Positions 47,857 to 59,330 of a stretch of 64,000 bases of DNA are shown in pieces (positions within the stretch are counted from its first letter, which is position 1; every line of letters starts with the position of its first letter). The notes beneath the pieces were generated by a model. It searched no databases and was not told where the DNA came from. It saw only the letters and a list, made by a program, of their open reading frames with translations. The translations under genes were made by a program, and so were the position numbers. The DNA comes from Rhizomucor pusillus (taxonomy: Eukaryota > Mucoromycota > Mucoromycetes > Mucorales > Lichtheimiaceae), in NCBI GenBank assembly GCA_900175165.2, contig FWWN02000184.1, positions 1 to 64,000 on the forward strand, written 5' to 3'.

Positions 47857-48390
47857 TCAATTAGGTGGCCTTTGTTTCGCTGATGCGTATTCTTCAGGTC
47901 CAACGAATTCTTTAAGTTGGATGGCCGTGTCTTCCTTTGCAGGCAGGATCACTGCGAGGTAGCCGGTCGTCAACGGCTGCTGGATCAAGAGTTCAGGTTC
48001 TTTATCCAGACGTGGATTGAGTTCTAGTAATCGGCCAAACATGTGTGCCTTTACAGGGTATCTAACGCATTCGTCGTCGCCGTTTGTCAGTTCACATAGG
48101 ACGGTATCTGGCTTGACGTTCTTGCCGCTCTCGAGCTTGCCAACGAGTTGGACTTGTGCATTGCCACTGTTCAGTGCCGGGTGGTTGGGCGTAACGCCAA
48201 CAACGCAAACTTTGTTGGGAGCTTGTCGGCAGTACACAGCCGCGTCGTAGTCATTGTCGTCCCAATGGTAATGCAGAGAAAAGTAGCGCGACAGGTATAG
48301 ATCGGGATCGTTCAGCCACGGCGTCACGAGTTCAGCGTGCTGTTGAACATTGTAGTCTCCCTCGTCACTTTCGCGGGCTGCTGCGTCCAT
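47857..48390 (-). CDS. ABITRAM/Simiate-like protein (FAM206 family)
   Basis: A single exon of 177 residues from the ATG at 48390. The family (human ABITRAM, Simiate) is described as an actin-binding, nuclear-speckle protein; the fold resembles lipoyl/GcvH domains. Matching blocks: DLYLSRYFSLHYHW (human VDRYFTRWY), NKVCVVGVTPNHPAL (NRICVITLAESHPVL), ELTNGDDECVRYPV, MFGRLLELNP (VRGRLMEVNE), ELLIQQPLTTGYLAVILP (SILQEKPSTEGYIAVVLP) and GPEEYASA. Length agrees with the family (about 181). It is divergent from the WWE gene, with about 210 bp of shared upstream sequence. Confidence 0.85.
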   Translation of the reverse strand: MDAAARESDEGDYNVQQHAELVTPWLNDPDLYLSRYFSLHYHWDDNDYDAAVYCRQAPNKVCVVGVTPNHPALNSGNAQVQLVGKLESGKNVKPDTVLCELTNGDDECVRYPVKAHMFGRLLELNPRLDKEPELLIQQPLTTGYLAVILPAKEDTAIQLKEFVGPEEYASAKQRPPN

Positions 48391-48598
48391 GCTGCTGGCT
48401 ATGGTTGTATTGTGCTATTAACAGACAAGGTTTCGCGGCAGAGTATGTAATGCAAAACTTTCGTTCGTGGCTGACAAATCGGGCGCACGCGCCACAACTT
48501 TGGCTGGGGAAAAATGGTTATACTTTGTCCACAACTCTAAACCTGCGCCACGCCGCTGCTGCTTTAAGAAAAATACAAGATCTCCAACCCGTATAAAT

Positions 48599-48898
48599 AT
48601 GCAGCAGACGGTCAAAGAAGAAGAAGAAACAAAACTCTCAATCAACATGACAGTCAGCGGCTTCGAATGGGTTTACAACGCCGGCTCCTCCTGGGCACCG
48701 CTGGATCAGTATACGCAGCATACCATTGAACGGCTCTGGTCTTGCAACGGTGCATCTTGGGTATCAAGCCCATCCTTTGGAGGCCAGCAGATTTACATTG
48801 ATACCTCTGAAATGTCCCTCGTTATTAGCGGCTATTCATACACAATTGCACGTCGACAACCTCGCCGACAACAACAAACACGTAAACGAAGAATGTAA
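48599..48898 (+). CDS. Small stand-alone WWE-domain protein
   Basis: WWE domains bind ADP-ribose or iso-ADP-ribose and usually occur in ubiquitin ligases or PARPs. This gene encodes only 99 residues. The ATG at 48599 gives MQQTVKEEEETK, then the WWE core: FEWVYNAGSSWAPLD, IERLW (YQQTIE-like helix), IYIDTSEMSLV (IDL-x-x-M) and ISGYSYTIARR (TG-x-x-x-x-V-R-R). A second ATG at 48647 would shorten it to 83 residues. The frame is open upstream to 48467 but with no ATG. A basic end (RRQPRRQQQTRKRRM) looks like a nuclear-localisation signal. No other domain or intron is visible. Splicing to a downstream exon cannot be excluded. Confidence 0.75.
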   Translation: MQQTVKEEEETKLSINMTVSGFEWVYNAGSSWAPLDQYTQHTIERLWSCNGASWVSSPSFGGQQIYIDTSEMSLVISGYSYTIARRQPRRQQQTRKRRM

Positions 48899-49307
48899 CC
48901 TTTGCAGATCAAGTTCTCTCTATCTCTTTCTCTCTCTTATTTTCAGGTATCATCACACATACATACACAAGTGTTTACACTAGCGGTTATTCACCCTTCA
49001 ATATTCCATCCACCAGCAACTTTTCATTCCACATATATCTCACCAAAGCGTCCTCCACCGTTTTCTCCTTTTCCCACTACACACATACGAGCCATTATGT
49101 TTATCAATACCTTTTGCTGCAGCAATTAACGTTTATACCTTTCTATGCCCATTTCAAATCATCGTCAATTACAATCAATAAACTTATAGTCTTCACATCG
49201 CACCTTGCTTGTTGTAAAATTATATATTAGATACCAGTTCGCGAGCTTCTGTCGGAGCGATATATGTACAAGCCAAAGTGTGTTTTCTTTAGCGTGAGTA
49301 AGCTATC
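48899..49307. other. Convergent intergenic region
   Basis: Between the WWE gene and the GID4 stop. C/T-rich and CA-rich tracts (48915-48975, 49030-49090) and AATAAA at 49178-49183 suggest 3' UTR and polyadenylation of the WWE transcript. No exon is supported. Confidence 0.5.
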
Positions 49308-50343
49308 CTAACGAAATTCGAAACTGCCAAAACAGCGATCTTTTGTCTGATGCCGTAGCTTGAGTTTTTGGTACCTACTAGTTCTATAAGTATCCCATGT
49401 CCCTTTTCTCTCCCTCCCCTTCTTGGACCATTGAAGCTCATGCTTACCATTCGAGGTGTTCATGAAAATAGTAAAATCCAGATATCTCGCCTGTTGATCT
49501 TTGGTAGCAGATGTAGTAGAATCCGGCAAAGCTTGCTCCTTGGACATTGATCAGGTGATGATCCGGTACCAGGAAATGTTCTTTCCATCGCATGTACACG
49601 AAATCCTCTTCCAGCGAGTTGTATACAAATCCGTCCTCGTGAAATTTGTCGGCGTAGGGTTTGAAGGAGGGAAATCGTTTCTGCACTTTAAGTCAGCGGC
49701 GGAATCACGGGATAACGTAGCAGCAGCCAACATACCCAGTGAACTGCATCGATCTGCCGTTGAGCCTGCCACTTTCGAGTCAAGAATGAGTACTTCGGTC
49801 CAATTATTTCACCTTGAAAGAATGTCTAGAAATCAGATCAGCCTCTTTCTTTTCTTCTATTGCAACGATATAAATCCACCGCAAGGTTACCGTAAGTTCC
49901 GGATACCGAACCGTCAAGCCTTTGATGTTAAGATAGCCAGTCAGCGTCCCCTCTCGAAGATCAACGTGCTGAAAGAGAAGTGTATATGTGAGACAAGACT
50001 GTTGCAACAGTAAAAAGCGATTAGATTATTCTAATCTAACCTGTATTTCAACGGTAACTTGGTAACTTTTCGCCTCGCACTCTTGGCTCCCTACAAACTT
50101 GGAGCCAGGATATAGTGCTCCGAGACGAGTGTTTGGCAGTCGACGATCGGAAATGTCGACCCAAGCCTCGTCTTGCGAACGACTGCTCAGTGATGGGCGC
50201 TGCTGTTTTTGTTGTGTGATAGCTTGTTGGGTATCTTGGTTGAGCTGCAGGGTATTGTGTGTCCGGCTCTTGTCCAGGATCTGCTTGGAACCTTTGCTGT
50301 TGCTGGCAGTGGCGGGTAAGGTTGTAGACGATGCACCTGGCAT
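49308..50343 (-). CDS. GID4: GID4/Vid24, substrate receptor of the GID (CTLH) ubiquitin ligase
   Basis: Gid4 recognises Pro/N-degrons and recruits gluconeogenic enzymes to the GID E3 ligase during glucose recovery. Five exons, 50343-50041, 49968-49891, 49825-49736, 49680-49448 and 49374-49308, give 256 residues with phases in agreement. The beta-barrel signatures are present: [95 protein letters not shown] and the terminal SFEFR (human YEFR). The first 70 residues are Gln/Ser-rich and less conserved. The reading frame is open upstream of the ATG into the MED6 3' region; see findings. Confidence 0.94.
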
Positions 50344-50704
50344 TGCGGGAAAGAAAAAGCGTGCACTCTTTGCGTGTGTATGTGCGTGTGTGTCCTGGGA
50401 ACTTAAAACGTATACATCCCAGTTTAGCTGCATGAACCAATGACAGCTGCTCAGACGTTTCTCCCATTTACAAAAATCGATTTTTCCATTTAATATTATC
50501 ATTATTTTATTTTGCCTTCTTTTTTCGCTTTGTACTGCTGCTATCCTCGGTCTTTTTGCGTTGTCGCTTGCCTGTTGTTTCGTCTGTAATTGGGTATCGT
50601 TAGTACTGCGAGAAAACAAGCTTATCAAACCTTAAATCACCTCTTTGTTGTGCCGCCTATCAAGTGGTACAAACACGTCAATCGAGGGTATACTCTCCTA
50701 TCTC

Positions 50705-51739
50705 TTACACTGAGTTTCTTACCATTGCAGCGGCCGCGACGCTTAAGCTTGAATCAGCGATGCCTTTTCCTGTTCCTCCTCCCGCGGCAGTTGCTGCTGC
50801 TGTATCAGTCTGTGAGAGTGCCTGCCGACTTTGAGCAATGCGCATTGCGGAAGTCTCGATGGCTCTATCCATCAGCAACCGAAACTCTTGGTTCTCTCGC
50901 GCTCGCAAAGTGCCTGGTTGAGCTAAGCAATTTACCATTAGCTGACAGTCTACGATAAGCTGACGTGATGTTTTTCAACCTTTGGTTTGCTCTGCTGATG
51001 TCGGTTTTGATGATTTCCAGCTGTATCCTTTGGCTGGATGGAAATCCATCCATTTTTGCGCATCTTTGAAAGCTCCGTTTACGTGGAATAAACTTGTCAG
51101 CTAGCATTAGAAAATATAAGTCCCCGTCCAGCAATCACTTAAAAATATTATTGGAACGTACAAGTCGGTTAGCGATGACCGAGTAAATACTTGGTGATTG
51201 GTAGACGTTGGCGCCCATGATATAGTACGTTGCAATTGGATTTACTGATCTCGGTGTTAGATCACATTCGCTTTTCAGTCGGTTGTACTCACCATCGTCT
51301 GGTGCGGGACCTCGCCGATATCTTTTCTGGATAACCCACACCGGCGGATGCTCGTGTATGACAGCGAATTCAATGCCTTTCAGGTTCCTAGACACGCAAA
51401 CAGTCGGTTACAATATCTTTATACTTTGCAAAAAGCGAACAAGCGCAGCACCTTAGGGCTTCTTGGGTGGCTTCATAGGTTCTTCGTAAATCATTGTATT
51501 GAGTTTGCATATACACTATCTGGTTGTTGCACTGGCGATCCCAGAAAGGAGACATTGAAAAGTAGTCCATGACCATCTGTTGATTCTGAAATCCTCCTAC
51601 ACGCTGTTATTCATGTTGGAAGGCTTAATAACTCTGTTCATTCACTCTCTCCGTGTAAACAATGTTGGCTCAATCGTACTTCTAACCAAGCTGTATCCCT
51701 CCATTCAACACTCGTGAGATCTTCAGTAGCAATATTCAT
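50705..51739 (-). CDS. MED6: MED6, Mediator head-module subunit
   Basis: Med6 is a core Mediator head subunit linking activators to RNA polymerase II. The ATG at 51739 gives MNIATEDLTSVEWRDTAW; splicing continues with MVMDYFSMSPFWDRQCNNQ, YEATQEALR, NLKGIEFAVIHEHPPVWVIQ, LTPRSVNPIATYYIMGANVY, SPSIYSVIANRL, FKDAQKWMDFHPAKGYSW and FRLLMDRAIET. These match DYFS-x-S-x-FYDR-x-CNNE, PLADYYIIAGVIYQAP and HPSKGYWW of the family. The C-terminus is uncertain. I give the stop at 50705; alternatively a donor after the Ala-rich block (AAAAM) splices across a TACTAAC site near 50610 to a basic exon (KRQRKK, KRKKKAK) ending at 50507, though the phase does not fit. Confidence 0.88.
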
Positions 51740-52374
51740 AGTAGGGCGAAAAATGATGTAAATGCGGACGCGGCTTCGGATTCGCCCTTTGAAACTAAGA
51801 AAGCATAATCACACAGTTGTGCGAGGTAAATGAATACACCAACCCTTTACTTTATTCATCTGAACATCGACATGGCGTTATCTCCTTCCAGTTCAGTGGT
51901 ATCCGGATCTTAAAAATAGACATCAAAATCTTAACAGTTCATTTATCCCTCAAACAACAATCCCTCTGACGGCAACAAACTGTAAAGTCAATGATGGAGC
52001 CCCTGGGAAACAAGGATTGTCGCACTATACTGTACATGTCTTGATGGCATTTATGCAAGATGCGACTCCTTTTTGCCACGGGATCTCAGAGAAGAAAGTA
52101 CTAATTATGCAACATTTGATTTTCGGGAAAACAAGGTCTTTTTACTTGTAAAAGTATTAATGTTACAAAATTGCGTTGTTGTCGAGTGGGTGGGTGTAAT
52201 GCCATGCTGTCAAAAATGGGTGAGGACAAAGGACAGGGGATTAAAGAAAAAAGAGGTGCATCTGCTTTAGGAACCAGTACATGTTTTGATGTTAAGAGAA
52301 TACTAAAACTGAGTCATGCGAGTTGCTGTTGTAATAACACAATTTGGTACAGATACACGAACGCATCCTCGTTT
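51740..52374. other. Intergenic region, MED6 to VTC4
   Basis: About 630 bases between the MED6 start and the VTC4 stop. AT-rich, no supported exon; presumably the MED6 promoter and the VTC4 3' UTR. Confidence 0.5.
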
Positions 52375-54824
52375 TTACTTGAAGCGTAGATAGAAATTGA
52401 TCTAAAGGAAAGTAGTGTGTGAATTAAGGTTCTCGACAAGGGGTCTTTTTCTTTCATAAACTTACGATGAGAGCAACCACAAGCAATGTGCAGAGCACTG
52501 CAGGACCCCATAGATCGTCGTAGCGACCGTCGATGCGGCGGTTGATCATCCTGGTAAGCGCACACGCAAATGTTTAGTGTTTCCTATTATTTTGTTGCAA
52601 GAAGAATGGCGATTTTCCTTACCATGCACGTTTTTCAAAACGATACAAGGCGTAGATAGCAACAACGGCGGATATCGCGATAAAGACACCGCCTATAATG
52701 CGAGCGGTTTGGTCACCAAAGTTCAGCAGACTTAGGGCGACTGTTAAAAGGAGGGCGCAGAATTGCAACCAAGAGATAAAAGTACGCTCGTTGGCAAAAA
52801 ACACTTTAGGTTCGACTCGGACCTTGACTCGTCTTTTGCCAGCAGGCTCGTCTTCGGCAACAGGGATACCGAGTGGGGTATTGTTGGCGGATTTTTCATT
52901 ATTATTATTCTTACCACCACGCATGCGTGCAATCCATTTGTTATCAAGGAATGGCTGGAGTGGACTGTTTGTCTTTGGAGGAGTGGGTTCGATGCTTTTG
53001 GGTGGGGTGGGCGGTTGCTCAACAACAGGAACAGGCACTGCAGAGTACTCCCTTTTGCTCGGAGTGCTGTAGCGCCAGCTCTCCTTTGCCGAGGCTGCGG
53101 CGGCTGTTGCTTTTTGGGAGTCAAATTCTACATCGGTTATGCTTGGATTATTATTATCCTGGCTGCTGCTGACAACAGCTTGTTGATTGGCTCGCTCGCG
53201 CTCTTCGATCATTGCACGACGGTAGCGACCATCAATGAGTGGTTTGAAACTCCGTGAACGCGTGAGGCCAATATTCTCGGCCCGAGGTTTCCGGATATCG
53301 ACATTGAGTTCGGATAGCCACCAGGGCAGAAGCGGGAGCCGCTCGCGATAAAAATGGCAAGCGCCATGCAGGTACTTTGAGAATCGCGGCACTTCGTGAA
53401 CCAAATGACTCTCCACGAGTGACGTCAACCAGGCAGGCGGTTCCTGGCCGAGGTGAGTCTGCAGTTTTGTTTCGAGAACAGCGTAGGGAAAGCGCAGAAT
53501 ATCGGCGGACTTGACATAATTGAATGGAAAGTCAATGCCGATATCGTTGCGGCGCCAATTGCTGGGAGGCTGGCGTCGGATTTGGCCATCCAAGTGGTCT
53601 TCTCTGATAAAAGTAAGGTCAGTGTCAAGTGAGATGCGAAGACGCTGGTCACCGGGCAGCTGGAAAGCCGTGCGATTGTAGAAAACACGAAGCATGGGCT
53701 CCAACTGCTTCTCTCTGAACGATGTCTGTATGCCTTGAGCGATAAAGTGCACGTTATCGACAGTTGGCGCATCAACACCTTTTGCACGATATTCATTCGC
53801 AATGGTAGCAGCGGTGTAAGTGCCGTCTACAAAATTATTGACCCTGTTCTCGTCAATTCGGAAACGATCCTTGACGGAAGTGCCATCAAGCCAGGGTGCA
53901 TGATGCGTCTTGCGTTCAATAAAGATGTTTGGGCTGGAAACGGGACCATACCTAAAATAGCGACCATTAAAAAATATATTGCTCAGCAACAAGAAAAAAG
54001 AGATTGTCAAGATGCTTCTGTTTTCTATAAAGGCATTACCATCGAAATCGAATGGCTTCTGCGCCTTCATCCCGCTGCAACCGACCAGTGTAGAGATCGT
54101 AGTTTGGATTGTCAAAGTATATGCTCGAGATTGCGGAATCGGAAGGCTCATATTTTTTATCTTTGTTGAAGATGAGGACAGGCAAATGTAACATGATGAT
54201 AGCCTTGACTTCGGTGATATTGTCAGGATGGATCCAGTACTTTGCAGTTGCTCGTTCGAATGCATTTTGATCGCCGCCTGCCGCTGAATTTCCAGTCGAT
54301 TGTTTGCCCCTGTTTCGGCAAATGTCATGCAGCGCAGAGATGTAAATAATGGCGACATCGAAACGTTGCTTATCTAGAGGCTTGTCTCGCAACTTTTTCA
54401 CATAGTCCTGCTTCAGATTAAGGCCTGTCCATTTATCGTGCTTTTTGAGAATCTTTTGGATGGCTGTAAAGTTAACGCGGGTGAATTTCGAAAGGTCATT
54501 CACGTCAAAAAGGATCTCGGTCAGGGCCTCGTCCATGATGCTGTAGTTGGCGTCGGAGGCCATATTGGGGTTCTTTTGCAGAGTCTGGATGGTCCGTTCA
54601 CAGTAGAGAATACGTGCATCAATTTCAGAGAGCTTGGCATTGACAAAGTCGTAGACTTTGGTCAATTCATTGTCGAGCAATTGAACAAAGTCCGTCTCGT
54701 CACGGTCGTTCCAAGGATGGTCCAGCTGTCGGGACTTGAGCTCTTGCTTGAGGACATCGTAGGCAATGTAAGAGAGTCGCCACGGTGCAAATATGTTTTG
54801 CTGGAGCTCAAGGCCGTATTTCAT
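52375..54824 (-). CDS. VTC4: VTC4-like vacuolar polyphosphate polymerase (SPX-VTC-DUF202)
   Basis: Vtc4 is the catalytic subunit that makes polyphosphate from ATP and moves it into the vacuole, gated by inositol pyrophosphates. Four exons, 54824-54040, 53951-52623, 52550-52466 and 52401-52375, give 741 residues (yeast 721). The SPX domain occupies about 1-150 (MKYGLELQ start; lysine cluster [12 protein letters not shown]). The tunnel domain follows: [78 protein letters not shown] and [12 protein letters not shown]. These Arg, Lys and Glu residues fit an active polymerase rather than Vtc2/3. After a disordered linker, [20 protein letters not shown] leads into three membrane helices. The last exon is nine codons including the stop. 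Confidence 0.95.
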
Positions 54825-57287
54825 TGAAAACTAGGTGGGGAAGAGGAGGAGGGAAAAAATTGCAAGCGAAAGATGGCAAAGGAAGGAAAAATAGAAAAGA
54901 AATTGCAGAGACGAATATAAAGAGGAGATGGGGGGACAGCAAGGGGGTCCCACTGCTGCAATTGGGCACAAAAGCGAGGAGGAGAAAAAAAAAGACGATG
55001 TCGGAAAAGGGGAAGGCGTGCAAGGCAATGACTCTGATGTTTGTGTACGCTGCCGGTGATGCCGCTGTTGCTTGCTACTGTCTTAATTCTCAGGCGCTCG
55101 GCCAAGGGTTCTCCTGACACTTTACACATCAATCTGGTCTCCATTAAATCCATTGAATGATCCAACGGCATGTCTCTTGTTGATCACATTAATCTTCTTT
55201 CTTCAGGGCAGTTCGATCTTTATTTTTGTCTGCATTGTAATGATAATTTTTCCCCAGGGAACACCTAGTGGAACCCATTTTTTTGCGCGCATTGCTTTGT
55301 ACGACTGGTATAACGCCAGATCTATATTCGAATTACCCAGTTTGTCTCAGCAGCTTAGTACGCTGCAATCTTGCCCGCCCATTTAGCTGCGCTGCTTGGC
55401 ACCGACTTGGCATCAAAGTAATGAGTCAGCAACGAATAATTCGCTTCAGCTTGTCAAAGGGAAATGCTTCTGCACAGCGGCAATCACCGTCCTAACTATG
55501 TTTAGATATTTTCTTGTTTTATGCGAGCCGTCGGACAACGGAGGATGCACGAAAAACTTGTACACAGCTAATGGGATATCCCTGGGAATGTCCGGCCGGC
55601 TATTGGTTTGAACGCTGTTGCATGGCGAATCTTGATTTCGTCAGTGTAAATGTGACGCGTATGTATGTGCATGCACTTTTGATGTGCCTTCTTTTAGAAA
55701 CAACTACAGCGTGGCTGAAAAGGTCACGAGACCCGCATGCACAGAAGTATCTGTTGTTTACTTGTTCCGAAGAAGCGCCATTGTGGCCTTCTGCGAAGCC
55801 TCAGTCTTTCCACACAGTATCAGGCGAGACCACATGTCGTCTGGTCGGCCAATAATCTAGCTCGGATCTACATACTTCCATTCCGCGCAGTGTCCTAACA
55901 GGATGGTAACTGTGTATATGTGGGGTGGCAGGGGCATCATCCCAACTCCCTCCTCCTCCGCTCACACCATCGTGACAGAATTCAGCGTGATGCTTCACGT
56001 GCTGCAAGCGAGTGCCACCCAGAAAGAATGATCTGGACAAGCTCAGCATCCAAATTTGACACGACGATGCTGTTCCCAGACCAACTTGTCGTCGTCCTTT
56101 TCATTTAGAATACCCGGGTTCTACTTGGCGTCCACGGAAAGTGTATACGACTGCACAGGGCAAGGCGCGTCACAAGGTTCCACGCACTCGGATATCCTTG
56201 CTTTTCGTTATTGACAACAACAACAACAATGATACATTGTAATACTCGGTGTTTGTATTGGTCGTCGTGCTGTTTCCGGCATCCCCATTACTATTACCGC
56301 CCCGCTTTCGGCAAAAAAATCGTTTTCGGGTGACACGTTTTACCGCAAACTCATCATTTTTCTAAAAAAGTTCCCTCAAAATAGCAATTATGTGCTCACA
56401 TCATCATCCTTGCTGTTCTGTATCTCTCCCATGGCATCTTTGTCTCAGGTCATGGAATGTTCGACAATAGAAAGACTGGATTTAGACCTGCTAAGTAACA
56501 ACATTCCTCTTGCATTTGCGAAATTAGCAATTGCGGCATTTTTTTCTTCTTTCTTTCAATTGACAAAGGGGGAGCTGGGGCCTTCGATCTGACCAACATA
56601 CCCTAAGAATGCTATGCATTACATAGCCTCATACATGTATGCAAGAACGGCACCATTGGCATTTCTTTGCTAATAATAGTCTGCGAGAAAATCAGCAGCT
56701 TGTAATTACATGGGAAGTTTATTTTGTGGCACTCTGTTTTTAGGTTGATCATTGCGGACGGGCTCGAATCGTACTCTCGATCGCTGCATAGCTCAGACGC
56801 ACCAGTGATCCAAGAGATTACAAACAAAGCAATGAACCTGCGACCGCAGAGTAATTGTTTTGAAGGATATCTGCACAGCTCAGTTGCGTCTCAAGTAGAT
56901 AGACTCGTCTCAATCCATTCATTTTCGCGCTTCCTCTGGTTGCGCACACAAATAAACGAAATGAACGGATGAGTTTTCTTCGTGTGACAGACTCATCGTC
57001 TCCGGTGCCATTTGTCAAAAAAAGAGCTTCCCTGTGATACGCATTAATACATCTGTGTGTGAGACCGATCCAGTTTGCATGACCCTGATGAAGCGTTAAT
57101 ATAGAACTTGTTCACACGCTAAATAGAATGCTAAGTGTTATTCGAGCCCTTAGCGACAGGGACAAGTAACTACATTCTTTCTACAGCAGTAAAAATAGGA
57201 TAATATGCTCACTGGCTTGCGAGGATTAGAAGAAATTGATTAGTCAGAGGCATATGTAAGCTTTATAACATAAAAGAAATGACGAAG
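54825..57287. other. Long region without supported genes
   Basis: About 2.5 kb. The first 200 bases are purine-rich on the plus strand and probably the VTC4 5' leader and promoter. The remainder has only short open frames without family resemblance or convincing splice signals. No tRNA, transposon terminal repeat or array was noticed. Confidence 0.5.
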
Positions 57288-57880
57288 TTAAATTTCAAAG
57301 ACAGCAGTACAATCAAGAGCAAATACAATGCACCAGAAAGAAACGAAGGGAAGATATCGAAGAAACAAAAGACTTTCAGTACATTGTTTGATGTATCCAA
57401 CTGAACAACCATACATATTACTTACGCAAAAAGCATTCCCGAGTCCACGGGGACCTCCCACGCACCTTAGATATAATGATGTAATAGTATCTTTGTCATA
57501 TACAAGGACAGTAGGAAGAAATGGGGTTGATTCAAGAAATCAGTGCTTACGCCCGAAGGCGGCCTGTGGTGAAAGAGCTGCTCCTTTCGCACGAAATGAT
57601 ACATGCCGGGCTAAAAGAGTCCAACTGCTTAGAACTGAATATTCGATATTGGGCATTGGATCTTGAAGCAACTCATCGTCGATAATAAGCAAAGGTGATG
57701 TTAAGAGCAAAAATACGTTAAGCAAATGCACCAGGGTCAGGACAGAGGCTACTTCTGAGACAGCCAAATCAAGTACTGTGAGTGCCAGTGATTTCAATAA
57801 GCAAAAGTATAACAAGCTTACCAGGATGCAACAAAAACCGAAGCAGAGCCAAACGACGACAAACACGAATGCTTCATCTT
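57288..57880 (-). CDS. Candidate multi-exon membrane protein, unrecognised (5' end unresolved)
   Basis: Three strongly hydrophobic segments can be joined in phase on the minus strand: FVFVVVWLCFGFCCILVSLL and VLTLVHLLNVFLLLTSPLLI in the first exon, then a small exon (AWEVPVDSGMLFA, about 57430-57470), then LLFLRYLPFVSFWCIVFAL ending at a stop at 57288. Between the second and third helices lies a hydrophilic, protein-like stretch (DDELLQDPMPNIEYSV, FRAKGAALSPQAAFG). Donors are GTAAGC and GTAAGT. No ATG is in frame upstream, so the first exon is missing, perhaps in 57.9-58.4 kb. I do not recognise the family, and this may be a chance or decayed gene. Confidence 0.35.
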
Positions 57881-58529
57881 TTTATATATTTCATCTATGT
57901 ACTCATGATTATATGTTCTCACGCAATATGGTTTCACTGATGTACAGGTCATTACGTCTGAAGGCCGTCTGCGAAGTTTCGTATGTCAATCTGGTAGGGA
58001 GCTTATCACTAAAACATACAACCTAATCAGAGTCTTCTTATAGAAAAATACACAGCACACTTATGCATTCAAGCTAACACCATTGAATTGTACAGTTGTA
58101 CAAAAAGCCAGCTTTTGATAACGGTATGCATGGAGTATGAAGAAGATACTTCGGATGGGCAAGCATGGGTCTGGAACATGTAAACGACGTTGACAGTCTC
58201 TGGATGCATAAGAACAGGTCAATAATGGACCCTTTAACGCGTTGCATTGATGCAACTGTGCTGCTGAGAAGACCTTTGGACATATTGGTCTTCATACTCT
58301 CAGAATCCCAAATACGAAACGAAGAGATAGGACCACACTGTAAGAAACGATGGGGCCGGGACCAACAAATTGTTATATTTGCTCATGAGATTCTTTATGG
58401 TATATCATACAATACTAACGATGCTAGAAAGAGGATAAAAGGAAAAGAGAATCAAAGTAAAAACAGCGTAGCACAAGAAATGAAAGGCCAGTGATCAGCG
58501 GAAACGAAGATTAACAACTAGATCAAGAA
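57881..58529. other. Unassigned stretch before HAP2
   Basis: No clear exon. A minus-strand frame (58074-58295) has some protein-like content and could be a 5' exon of the candidate membrane protein; I could not connect it in phase. Confidence 0.35.
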
Positions 58530-59330
58530 CTATGCCTGCAGATGGGCATAGTTCTGAATCTGTTGATGACTCTGTCGCGCGTTTCCATTTTCCTTGCCAT
58601 TTTCTTGTTGAAGCTGTTGCTGCTCTTGGTTTTGCTGTTCTCCTTGCTGGCTCTGTTGCAGCTGTTGTTGATGTTGATTTTGCCCATTATTGAGCTTTCC
58701 ATTCTTCTCCAACTCTGCGATCTCGGCAGCAGCTATGAAAAAATTGCCAAGGTACGGATCAGTAACCACTCTGGGCAGACTTTATAAACATCACAAACTT
58801 ACTGAGGAAACGACCACCCGGTCCTCTAGGACGTCTCATGGCATGTCTGTGGCGACTTTCATGCAGATATGGCTTTCGAGAACGTCCAAACTTTGTCATC
58901 TCTTCAAGACGTAAACGAGCAGCTCTGCGTTTCAGGATTCGGTGATATTGCTTGGCGTTCACGTATAGCGGCTCCTCTTCAGCCGGCTGAGGAGCTGCCG
59001 GTGGGGCAACGATCATTTCACCGTTAGGACCACGATACAACGATGGATTCAGTACTTGCGCTTGCGCCGTCAACAACGCAGCAGCCGGCTAAAGACCACT
59101 GGTCAATCAACACGATAGTAATAACGTAATGATTACACATCCTTACCAGTGAAACCTGTGGCTGGCCGTAGCTGTATCCAAGTGGCGATCGTTGGCCGTC
59201 ACTCTACATTATTTACGTGAGATTTCAAAGCAACTTTGCATAAGTAAGCGCTTTTACGTCGTACGTTGGAGCCTTGGGCTGAAGATTGAGGGCTACTTGA
59301 ACCAGGGGAGGTGCTGCTTGGGTAGGACAT
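58530..59330 (-). CDS. HAP2: HAP2/NF-YA, CCAAT-binding factor subunit A
   Basis: Hap2 (NF-YA) inserts into the Hap3/Hap5 histone-fold pair and reads CCAAT boxes, in fungi controlling respiration and iron genes. The ATG at 59330 gives [17 protein letters not shown], followed by short exons ([16 protein letters not shown]) and the core: [20 protein letters not shown] (subunit-association helix), a linker, then [19 protein letters not shown] and GGRF (DNA-binding part). Both parts match the family almost residue for residue. After the core comes [11 protein letters not shown] and a Gln-rich tail ([19 protein letters not shown]) ending at 58530. Four exons in all. Total about 200 residues. Confidence 0.95.

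Noticed and set aside
54785..55117. Lys/Arg-rich frame upstream of VTC4
   Set aside because: Produced by the purine-rich VTC4 leader; antisense to the transcribed 5' region.
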